Below are positions 50,975 through 61,514 of a stretch of 64,000 nucleotides of DNA, in pieces. Source of the DNA: Coturnix japonica (Eukaryota; Chordata; Aves; Galliformes; Phasianidae); NCBI RefSeq assembly GCF_001577835.2, contig NC_029516.1, positions 104,336,981-104,400,980 on the forward strand, read 5' to 3'. The notes beneath the pieces were generated by a model. It did not search any database, was not told the origin of the DNA, and was given only the letters and a program-made list of their open reading frames with translations. Within the stretch, counting starts at the first letter, position 1; every line of letters starts with the position of its first letter. The position numbers and the translations under genes were made by a program.

Positions 50975-53390
50975 CATCAAATACTTTTCTAAAAATAAGA
51001 TTTGTGGTGTTTTTAGTCCACAGAATACCACATGGTGCTGTTGCAATTAGTTTTACTCCTGACTTACTTATGGTCTCTGATGCTGTATCAGTAGTGACTA
51101 TCAGGAGTAGTCAGATAGCTGATGATCTTGTTCTGGCCTTTACACCCTGGCCAGGTGCTGTGGCTGTGACCAGGTCTGGCTGCCCAGAGGCTCAAGTTGC
51201 TGCCTGCACCTTCATGCTCCTTCACATTTCTGCCAATTGCTGAGAATGCTCCAAATCCTGTCCAGTCACTCTCTTCGAGTCTTGAGATGTCTGTTTCAAC
51301 TGCTATGTCCCTGAGCACTTGCTTTGCAAGTAAAATGAGAAGATGACTTATTTCCTGCTTTGGGAAATCGAAGCCACAGTTTTTGTGGCTGAAAATTTGA
51401 TTCATGCCTTTCCCTGACTGGGGAGCTGCCTTACACACCCAGCTGCATCCCACAAAAATATAGAAATGAACTGACTGTGCACAGGTGTTTGCTGCTTAAA
51501 TTTACCTGCATAGAGGAACAGATAGGGATTTTTAGCACAATCTTACCACATAATTCCAGTCAGGATCTATTGAATGGCACCTCCCTGCAGACAAGCTGCC
51601 AAAGAGCAGAGCACCTGAGTGTGTGTGTGTGGGAAGAAGTTAGAGAAGGTGATTTGAGGATGTCTTTGAAATCTATGTCTAAATTGTCTGAGGATTCATT
51701 CCTGTTCAGCATCCATTTATCATCGTTATCAGAGTCTCCTTGCCTGTGAGACGCTGCACTCCTAAGACCTAGATTTAAATTCCATTGTTGTGCCCTCTTG
51801 CCAGATTGCAGACACTGACATGCCACTAAGACTCTTTCAAGACACTAGTTTTCTTGTAAGCGCTCTGTTGCCTACTGAGAATGTACAATGTGCGGTGATC
51901 TCTGCTGCATTTGTAGTAAAGAAAATAAAAATGCATTCAGGAAGTGGCAATGGAGTGAGCAGGTAACTGCTTTTGGGAAGCACAATTAAACAGCTTCCCT
52001 CCTTGTCCGCTTTGTCACAGCAGATGTGAAATGTGAAACTGACAAAATACAGTTTTTGTACCTTAGGCTGTGTTTTGAAACCCTGGCAGTGAAAGAGCAT
52101 CAGAGCACTGCTTGAAATATATATATAAAAAAAAAAGGGGGATGGGGCGGGGGGGGGAATCGGAAAGGATATTCTGGTATGAGTTTTTGACTGCATGTGA
52201 AGGTATTGTGCTAGTTTCAACCTGATGGCCAACTTAACTCTGTCACACTACTCTCTCACTCCCTCTGCTCAAAGGAAGAAAAGGGAGAAAATATGATGGA
52301 AAGAATAGGCTTATGAGTTGAGGTCAGAAAGAGAAAAATTAAAAAAGCAGAGGCTATGTGGAAGCCAAGAAAGAGAAAATTGTTCTCTGCTTCCCACCAG
52401 TTAAAAGCCACAATGTGGGAAGCAGAGCCTCAATGAGCGTAATAGTTGTTCACAAGGACAGGTTTTTTTCACAGGAACCCCCCTTATCCTTCCCCTTTCC
52501 CAGACATTATTGCTGAGAGTGATGTGATATAGAATGGAACATCCATTTGGTCAGTTTGGGTCAGCTCCCCCCAGCGATGTCCCCTTTCCACCTCTTGCCC
52601 ACCTCCGTACATAGGGGCTTTGGAGAGAGTTTTGATGCTGTGCCAACACTTCTCAGCACTAGCAACACGCTGGTATGATATCAGTGCAAGCACAGCTCTG
52701 TGTGTGCTGCAGGGGAAGTTAACTCCATTGCAGCCACACATAGTACACCTGCGTAAGTACAATTTTGAGATAACAAAGGAGCAAACAAACAAATATATCC
52801 TGAAACAAAATTTATGGGAGACTGGCAGAAAGTGGTCATTAGCATGTGCAAATGATAATTTTGCAGATGTTGTGCTGTAGCTGAAGTAAACAGTGTTATT
52901 CAAATAGATTATTTATCCATCACCTCATCTCCTCTTTACCTTTTTCAGTGCTTTTAGCTTAGTAGAACAAAACTTCTGAGCGCTCAGAAGGATATAAAAT
53001 ATTTCTTTGACTTCCTAGTCTTAAGACTATAGGACATTACTCAGTATATGCAATATTACTCAAGTGCTATTGTTTGTCAGGAATCAGTAAAATATTTCAC
53101 ACCTCACTTATTTCTTTTTTCTTTTTTTATAAATTTCCTCTTGATTGGTCGCACTCCTATTTTTTATTTTTCCAGTTGTCTTAAAAATGGTCACTACAAG
53201 TTACCCTTTTTTAAATTTTTTTTTATATATATAATTTATTTATTACCTTCCATAGTATTTTATTAGGCTAGCTGATTTCTTTGATTATTTATCTTGAAGC
53301 CGTTCTTTTTATACTATCTCCTTCTGAGATAATATTATTTCCATATCTACTATTTAAGCTTGTCATTTTGTTTTTATATTAGCATCATGT
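50975..53390. other. Intergenic, nothing firmly recognised
   Basis: Open frames of 121, 131 and 139 residues on the minus strand (51088-52903) carry no motif I recognise. It includes a G-rich tract at 52137-52157. Confidence 0.4.
52137..52157 (+). repeat. G-rich tract, quadruplex-capable
   Basis: G5-AT-G4-C-G9 directly after an A-run. The nine-G run can supply two of the four tracts needed. Confidence 0.7.
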
Positions 53391-53391
53391 G

Positions 53392-53611
53392 AACATAGAA
53401 TCATCTAAGTTGGAAAAGACATCCAAGCCCAACTGTCAACCTGACCTACCAATTCCCAACACTAAACAGTGTCCCTCATTGACAAGTCCACATGTCTAAT
53501 AATTCTCTAGGGATGGGGATTCTATCATTTCCCTGGGCAACCTGTTCAAATGCTTAACTACCCTCTTCAAGATGAAATTCTTCCTGATATCCAGTCTAAA
53601 ACTCCCTTAAA
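53392..53611 (-). mobile_element. Older CR1 LINE, 3' part (left piece of an interrupted copy)
   Basis: CATAGAATCATCTAAGTTGG, then GGGATGGGGATTCTATCATT and TTCCTGATATCCAGTCTAAA in reverse-complement CR1 order. It is diverged and is interrupted on its right by a second CR1; it resumes at about 54111. Confidence 0.88.
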
Positions 53612-54110
53612 ATCTCAGAATCATAAAATCACAAGGTTGGAAAGGACCTACAAGACCTTCTAGTCCAATTGTCCTCCCTTTGCCATACCTACAGAAAACC
53701 ACTAAACCATGTCTCCTAGCTTCCTATCCAGGTGCTTCTTGAACACTGCCAGGGATGGTGACTCCACCGCCTCCCTGGGTAGGCTATTCCAGTGCCTGAC
53801 TACTCTCTGTGAGAAAAAGTTCCTTAAGTCCAGTCTAAACCTCATCTGATACAACTTGTGGCCATTTCCTCAGGTTCTGTTTGCTGCCTGGCAGAAGAGG
53901 CCAAGCCCCTCCTCATCACAACCTCCCATCAGGAAGTTGTAAAGTGCAATGAAGTCTCCCCTGAGCATCCTCTTCTCCAGGCTAAACAATCCCAGCTCCC
54001 TGAGCCGCTCCTCATAAGACTTGTACTCCAGACCCCTCACAAGTTTTGTTGCCCTTCTATGGACACGTTCCAGAGCCTCAATGTCTTTCTTGTAGTGAGG
54101 AGCCCAAAAC
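53612..54110 (-). mobile_element. Younger CR1 LINE inserted into the older copy
   Basis: It starts with its own 3' terminus (TCAGAATCATAAAATCACAAGG) and runs about 500 bases to GTGAGGAGCCCAAAAC. The minus strand keeps a readable ORF2 end: [40 protein letters not shown] and [16 protein letters not shown]. Better preserved than the surrounding CR1, which fits a later insertion. Confidence 0.92.
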
Positions 54111-54945
54111 TCCTTGGTGAACATGAAGCCATTGCCTTGTACCCTATCACTTGCCACCTGAAAAAAAAGAGACTGACACTCTCCTTGCTTCAACCTTCTT
54201 TCAGATAATTTAGAGAGTGGTGAGGTCTTCTCTCAGCCTCCTCATCTTCAGACTGAAAAAGTCCAGTTCCCTTAGTTATGCTCTTAGTTGCACTTGTTTT
54301 TTTTAGTCCCTTCATTGGCTCTGTTGCTTTTCTCTTCACACTCTCAAGCAACTTCATACTCTTCTTGTACTAAGTGGCCCAAAACTGATTTCAAGGTGAG
54401 GTCTTACTGGTGTAAACCACGTACAAGGGGACAATCACTTCCCTAGTTCTGCTGGCCATGCTATTTTTCTGATGCAAGGCAGGGTAGCACTGATATTCTT
54501 GGTCTGTTGGCTCATGTTCAGCCAGTTGTTGACCAGCACATTCAGGTCCTCTTTTGCCAGTCAGCTTCCCAGCCCAATGATCCAGCCTACCTACATGCTT
54601 CTGCAGACCCTTGCTACTCTCAAGCAGGTCAGTTATCCTGTCTAACTTGATATTTTCTGTGAAATCACAGAGAATGCACAGAATGGTCACATACAGATAA
54701 CTGATAAAAATGCTAAGCAAAACTGACGCCGGAACTGAGTCTTGAGGAATGTCAGTAGTGACCAGATGCCGGTTTCATTGAAGCCCATTCACTGTAACAT
54801 TCTGAGTCTGGACATCCAGTCAGTTCTTCACCCAGAGAAATGTGCACGTGTGCAAGCCATGAGTACCCAGTCCTCCGGGAGAATACTTTGTGAAACAGAA
54901 TCAAATTCTTCAATAAAATCTAAGTAAACAACATCTGCAGACTTT
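54111..54945 (-). mobile_element. Older CR1 LINE, continuation (right piece)
   Basis: Reverse-complement CR1 resumes with GACTGACACTCTCCTTGCTT and TTTCAGATAATTTAGAGAGTG, continues through CTCAGCCTCCTCATCTTCAG and GTGGCCCAAAACTGATTTC, and reaches ORF2 sequence near TCTAAGTAAACAACATCTGC. With the left piece this is the longest CR1 copy in the window, about 1.05 kb excluding the insert. Confidence 0.88.
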
Positions 54946-56209
54946 CTTTTTTTCTTTAATAAAGGGAGCAGAATTTGCACATACCAGGAACATTTTCACA
55001 ATGCGGTAAGCATGCACTTCTGAGCAGTGAAGTAAAATGTCAAAATATAATAGGAACTTAAAAATAGCTTACCATTTAGATAGAAAGAGAAGCAGACCAA
55101 CCTACAGCAATCACATAGGGCAATCACCTTGCTGACTGCCAGATTTAAAAGGCACCAATAAGAAAAGCACGCTGGGAAAATCCCTGTCAGAATACAAAGC
55201 CATACTGAAACGTTCAGTGATACCTGCAGGGAAAACTAATAAAGGAGCTGTTACTGGGGTATAGACAATCTAACTTTGACAAATTGAAAAAACTGAGATA
55301 ATTAGGTCACTCTGCTCCTAGATGCAATTATGATTGTGTTGCGATAAAATACATATCATTTTTTAAAACTTCCTGGTACTTAAAATTTAGCAGCACTGTA
55401 ATTCTCTTGCTTTAGCATATGAAGCTTTAATTCAAACAAAACAGAGCAAATCAACATCCTTTCCTATTCCACAATGTGCTTAAATATACTATAAAAGTAC
55501 CTACTTATGTAGTGCATTTATTCAAATATGCTATAAAATTGGACTTGTCATTTCTGCAAGAAAAGACTATTTTTAATCCTTATTTCTAAATAATTATAAT
55601 CATGATTAAAACTATATATATATATGCATACATTAATTTACTATAATTAAGCAACTTAAAAACCTATTTTCATCAACTGCAGCCATGATCCCGAGGATCT
55701 ACGCAGATGAGCCTAAAAATTTGATAGCATATTTAAAGAAATAGAGTGATGAACAAGGGAGCTATATAAAAATGAACCTTGTCATAGCAAGCTTATAATT
55801 TTTCCCAGTAAGAATAGATCTATAAAGGAAATGATGGATTTCTTACACCATCTGAACTTTTAACTTATGTTCCTGAGTATTTCAGTGCTTGCAGTCTTTA
55901 TGGTAATTGGTTAGTTATGATCATATTTTTTTATGGACTATTGTATACAGATGTTTTTCATGACCAATTACTGCATGGGTTTAATTAGTTCCCATCTTTT
56001 GGGAACTGTAGAACCTCTAGATTTTCAGCTTTATAGAGCCAATATACTTTGGCAAATTACTGTCAAATATCTGATCTTCTGGAGAAAAACATAAAACACA
56101 TGCACTGTATGTGTTACCACATCAAGGCTTCTATTTGACATCTTACCTGTTATGCGGGCTTAGAAGATTTGTTGGTAAATCTTTTGGATATAGTAACTAA
56201 AAAAGGGGG

Positions 56210-56258
<49 letters not shown>
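56210..56258. repeat. Long poly-A tract
   Basis: About 48 A residues with a single G, preceded by GGGGG. I see no retroposed sequence on its 5' side and no target-site duplication. Confidence 0.9.
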
Positions 56259-56261
<3 letters not shown>

Positions 56262-57897
56262 AAAGAAATACTGCCAAAATATATTGAGTGAGAAAGATAA
56301 TAAACTTCAGCCAAGCAATTCATCCAGACCATCCAGAAAGGCTTCTCTGTAGGAATATATTATTTAATACATCCCCTTGGTACATTCAAAACCTCACCAT
56401 GACTGACAAGGGTTCACACTGCTGTCTCTACTATAGTGGCCCAGCTTATAGCCCATGAACCACAATCAGCCAATGAACCTATGAAAGCACTGAGTTTATC
56501 CCTTCAGAGGCTTCAGCTTCCAAGGGGAACATTACTCTTGGCTTAGGGGGGCACCTAAAAACTGCTTTTGAAATATCTTCCTTTGTTGAACCCTGTTAGC
56601 ACAGGGCTGAGCTATGTGAGGCATGGCCACATCCACATGAGAAGAAAGGGTGGTCATCATACGATACTAGACACACTCCCAAAACTGTCACCTAGTTCTT
56701 CCTAGGTGTAAATGATTATTGATGAATAACACTAACTCTGGTATAACCCAGAATGCATAGTATGCTTTGCAAAATTTGCTCTTCCGTATTTTCACATTTC
56801 CAGTTTAAAGAGAGTGAAATTCTGATGGTGTTGAGGCTGAACACATATATTTTACTTTTGCTTCAGGAGGGTGAGATATTATTCTCCCTATTTTCCTTAG
56901 GAGTACAGCTACATTCCTGTCTGGATCCAAAGTGCGGGTTTTCAGTTTAACTTTAAGATAAAATTTCAGAAAGAACATGCATTCACCCACACAGTCACAA
57001 GCACCCACACAAAACTAGTGTATATTAAGCATGATTGTGGTGTCATTTATTTCTGGATAATGAAGAACATTTTAAAGAGGGAGGTTTTCTGCTGTAAAAA
57101 TGGAATTATAATAATGACAGGGGAATAGAAGTAGAAATTGATGACTAGTCGGGAACATATTTGGGTGTGGTGAAAAAGATTTGACTACCATTTATATCAA
57201 GGTTAAACTATTAAGCGTTCAAATATGACTGCATCTGACTCAACAGCATTATAGATGAATAGAAGCTATGCGATCAGAATACATGATATACCTACTAAGG
57301 CAGTCCATGAGGAATGATGCTAATAAACACACCCAGATCAAGAGAAGTGACAGAATGACTAAAAATAAAAGTTTAAGACAATGTCAAACAGCATTTTTCT
57401 AAATTCTTTATTAAAAAGCCATATTGCATCTCCCAGCATAAAAGATTATGCAAAATTCATGGCTTTAAGCTTCTGTTCCTTGTTCTGACAAAGCACCTGA
57501 CTCAATTACAGCACCAAGCAAGGACAGAAATCAGGCCTCAATAGAGCTTAAATTGTCCTCCAGCACTCAATGTGATACTTCTCCCACTCTTCCCCCACTC
57601 TTCCACTTGTTCTTAGGAAGGTTCAGAAGAAGGTTGTTTGAGGCTTTTTCAGCTGATTGTAGGCAGCTGCTGAGCACTCAGGTCTGTCTTCCCTAAATGA
57701 CACCTGGCGCTGCAAAGGCTCAAAAGGGACAGAATTGACTTCTACATTTTCTTTCTTCAGAAAGCAGACTCGGTAGTGGTATCTCTAGTCTGAAAGAGAG
57801 TATCAAAGGGAAATGTTTATAAGTAGGTTAATTTGACTGGTCTGAACTTGTTGGAAAAGTGCAGCAGAAGAAATGTAGACCCTGAATATTTAGTGTT

Positions 57898-57932
57898 GAT
57901 TTTTTCTTTTTTTTTTCCTTTTTTTTTTTTTT
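57898..57932. repeat. T-rich tract
   Basis: T runs broken by single C or CC. Confidence 0.85.
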
Positions 57933-59920
57933 CCCCATGAATTTTCCCTTCTCTTGCAGCCTATCACCTTGTATTTCAATTGTAATAATCTTACATCAAA
58001 CAAAATAGTATTACATTTAATTTGGTGTAACAGAAAGATTCCTTTCAAGTGAAGTATTCTTCCTGGAAAGTGTTCTCCTCAGAAAGTAGCATTATTTTAT
58101 GAATACCAGAAACATGCATTGAAAACTGAACAATAAGTACATATGCAGCAGGCAGTGGGATAAATCAGCTTAATTTATTACCACTTCCAGACCAGATATA
58201 TACATTTCATAATAAAAAGTATACCTTGCATTAAATTTCCATTTGGTCTTAAAGTCCCTTGTAGGGACAAAACAGTAAGAGGAAAGGGTTAATGTACTCT
58301 GCACTTGTCAGCTATAAAGATGGTTATTCAGTACTATTACAATGTGATCTAATGATAATATTGAAGCAAATATGAACATTATCAGTAATGATGATAATGG
58401 GGAAGGGAAATAGGGTGGTATCTTACAAACAGTGTAAAACTGAAATATTTCTACAACAGAAGAAGAATCTTGGCATAACCCTTGTCCCAAAGTAGTAATC
58501 AATTCTGTTAATGTCAAACAGAGATAAGGCAGTAAAATTAACATTCTTTTGATTAGGAGGACTCAGATTAACATTGGAAGCTCTCTTTGATTATATCTGA
58601 GAAGAGGGGAAGTCATCTGAGAACTCTAGAGGGAATGTGATAGCCTTTAAATGAACACATTTTAGATGGAAGCTACCTGGTCTCTCATTCCTTTGAAGGC
58701 AGAAGAAAAGAAGAGTGCCAGACTGGCACTGTGTGAATCTCATACAGCTTCTCTGATGCTCACTGTGCACTTCAGGACTGCTGCCATTCTAAAGGCCATA
58801 GCACAGTGCGGTGGTAAGAAACAAAAAACAGTAGAAATCACTGATGGTGGACAGCATACCCATCTCTGTTCAGGATATGGAAAAATCCTGAGCTGAATAA
58901 GGGGAAAATATAAAGTCACTTATATGGTTATCTGTGATGACATATTTCAGTGACACTGAGAATTTGGCTTTAGTCCTAAAATGAAGGAAACCTCTGAATA
59001 CACAAATCCTCCCCACAATTTTGATGAGAGATTTTCTGTCTCTTCAGTGATTAAGTCAATTACCAAAAACACACACAAGCTTAAACAGTATTGCTAAATG
59101 TAGGAAGCCTTCTGTTTGGGTTCTTAAAAAGGAGACAAAACATTCATTAGTGTAGTGTTCCTTTTGTCACTGTGAAACTCAAATTCAGCGCAATGAAATC
59201 TCTTACGTTCTGAAATCTTGTCTTGCAGTAGTTTTCCAAACTGCCAAGTTTATAGGCCTGCATTGTGTTTTTTGGTGTTTTTGTTTGTTTGTTTTGTTTT
59301 GTTTTGTACAGCAAAATAAACTGGTTCTTTTTTCACTATAACAAGTGGAGAAAGTCCCAGGCATCGCCTGTTATATTGCTTGACATTTGTTATGGCTTAC
59401 TAGACCTATATTGGCTTTTTTGTTTTTGTTGTTTGTTTCATTGGAGATTGTAATACACTATGAGGAATGATTCCTGTAAGCATGTATGGTTGTTTTCTTT
59501 TCCCCCTGGAAATACGTGTAATGGATTCACTGAGTCTAGAGAAAGTCCATTGCACTTAGTTATAGCATTCCCAGAAGAAATAAATGCAGATGTCAAGGGA
59601 ATGAATACATGAAACAGTGCATAAGATCTTGCAAAGGAGCTCAGAAATTTAGGGATTTCCTGGAAAAAGAAATGAAAGGGTCCAGAGTACCCTTGCTAAT
59701 AGCAACCAGGGGCCACCCACCATCCATGCAGTGGTCTACAGCATTTCTGAAGCCACAGAACCCAAATTCCACCGTAACCCCTGTCAGTAAGTTCCACAAA
59801 TCAACTGTACTTTTTGTATATTGTTCATAATCACTGTTTTGGTGCCTTCTGGGAATGTTTTTTCTCCAGGTAGGAAATCATAGACAGTGTTACTGATTTT
59901 ACATCTCACAGATTTTTATG

Positions 59921-60015
59921 TCCTTTCCTTCCCCTTCCCCTTCCCCTTCCCCTTCCCCTTCCCCTTCCCCTTCCCCTTCCCTTTCCCTTCCCTCCCACCC
60001 CTTCCCTTCCCTTTG
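59921..60015. repeat. (CCCCTT)n microsatellite
   Basis: About ten uninterrupted TTCCCC units, followed by CCCTTT and CTTCCC variants. It is pure pyrimidine on this strand for some 90 bases. A Ser-Pro repeat frame through it is an artefact of the repeat. Confidence 0.95.
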
Positions 60016-60019
60016 TTAT

Positions 60020-61405
60020 GGAAATAATTATTTTCCTTTCACCACTCAAGACTGCTTCTCTCAGAGCACCCTGTTGTCTTCAGAGGTTCTGATCCACAAA
60101 TGCAAAATGAAATGCTGTTCCTTCTCCAGACAAAGCCTGAGCATGTAGGCATGCTAGAGAAGGATTATACACAGAATAAAAAGGGCAAAATGTAAAATGT
60201 GTTCTAAGCATCTGGAACAGGCACTCCAATATATACCACAGAGTGGGGAGAGAGACTATTTTAGACTACGTGACCGTGCGTGGAAAGGTTGACCACGGTA
60301 ACACGTTCAAGGAATGCAGGAACACATCCTGCAGATGGCACTCTTCCCTCACTGTTAGCCTTTTCAATTGAGCCTCGATTCTCGGCCTGTAGTGAAGATA
60401 TTATTTTTTCTCCTAGGGATATGTTTAGTTAGTGCATCCCGAGCCACAAACAGAAAAATGAGCTCTCCTTCAGTGTGATATTAGAAATGAAAATCCCGTT
60501 AAATCTTTAAAGATCAGTCTGGGCCATGTTTCTCTTACCTTTTGCTGCAGAATGCTCATACAGCTTTAATAAAATGGCTCTTCCTGGTTCAATGGGCTAA
60601 AGATCTTTCTGTCTGTCCAATTTAGTGTGGAACTCCTTTGTTTCTGGAAAATAAAAAAGAAAAAAAAAAGAGAAAGAAATAATAAAGAAGGCTTGCAGGA
60701 GCTCACTTTACGAGCTTACAAACATCCAGAAACATGAAGTAATCTGTGTTTCTTTAAGAAAAATAATGTAATCTTTCGAGTAATGAGCAAATAGATTAAC
60801 TAATGAGGGAATAAATTTATACACACCCCAAAATGAAAGGTAGAGAAACATGCCCTACTTCAAGCAGCAACTCATGTTTGATCAGACCTTCACTGCAGAA
60901 ACACAGTAAGCTGGATGAGGAAAAGTTTTCTTCTCTATTTTCTGTGTAGTGTTATCTCAGTAAACAGTGCTGGGTAAAGTTTAACATGAGATGATGGCAA
61001 GGGAAACGGCACACTGTAGACTTTGCTAGCTGCCTGTGCTCCTTTTATTTACCATAAGTAGAGATAGCAGTAATGCTTGCAGTTAATGTTTCATTATGTG
61101 TACAAGACTAAAGTGAGATGAAGAGAGAGTTTGCCTGAGTCACAGCATCTCCAGTTCTCCCTTTGAAGAGCCCTACTGTCTTTGTTTTCCTTACAGTGGA
61201 TTTCAATTCTAGCAAAGGACTCATCTTGAGGACACAAAAGTGGCCATTACTTCTGCTTGATTATTTACACTGATTGGCCAGCCCATAAAGTCTTTCAAAA
61301 GCAATGTTCTTACATGCTTAGTGGAACTCTACAGAATTGTTGTAAAAACCTTGCAGTATTCAATTTGTACTAGGCATACACTCAGCTGTACAGCAAGCTC
61401 TACAG
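60020..61405. other. Intergenic, nothing recognised
   Basis: AT-rich unique-looking sequence with one A-rich run near 60650-60672. Confidence 0.5.
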
Positions 61406-61410
61406 GCTGT

Positions 61411-61510
61411 CTATCTCCATTTTACAAGGAGGCATAACTAGAAAGGTGCCTGACCTTTTTGTAGGTAGTGCTCAGTACTAAGGCTGCAGCCACTTCACCA
61501 TGCTGCTTTC
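61411..61510 (+). mobile_element. MIR-like ancient SINE relic
   Basis: CTATCTCCATTTTACAAGG begins it and GGCTGCAGCCACTTCACCATGCTGC is near its end. These parallel the MIR core (TATCCCCATTTTACAGATGA) and tail (TTAACCACTACACCATGCTG). The middle is worn. It is likely shared by all amniotes if the call is right. Confidence 0.5.
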
Positions 61511-61514
61511 TAAT

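Larger units (their letters stand above)
54950..59915. other. Long AT-rich intergenic stretch
   Basis: No exon or transposon recognised. It contains an A-tract (56210-56258), a T-rich tract (57898-57932) and a short (TA)n near 55612-55624. Confidence 0.5.

Noticed and set aside
52484-52903. 139-residue minus-strand frame as an IL1RAPL1 exon
   Set aside because: The residues do not resemble the TIR domain or C-terminal tail of IL1RAPL1 as I know it, and no splice context supports it.
56150-56332. Poly-Phe minus-strand frame and possible retroposed transcript tail
   Set aside because: The frame comes from the A-tract. I found no gene-like sequence on its 5' side and no flanking duplication, so a processed pseudogene is not supported.
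59918-60148. Ser-Pro repeat open frame
   Set aside because: Translation of the (CCCCTT)n microsatellite.
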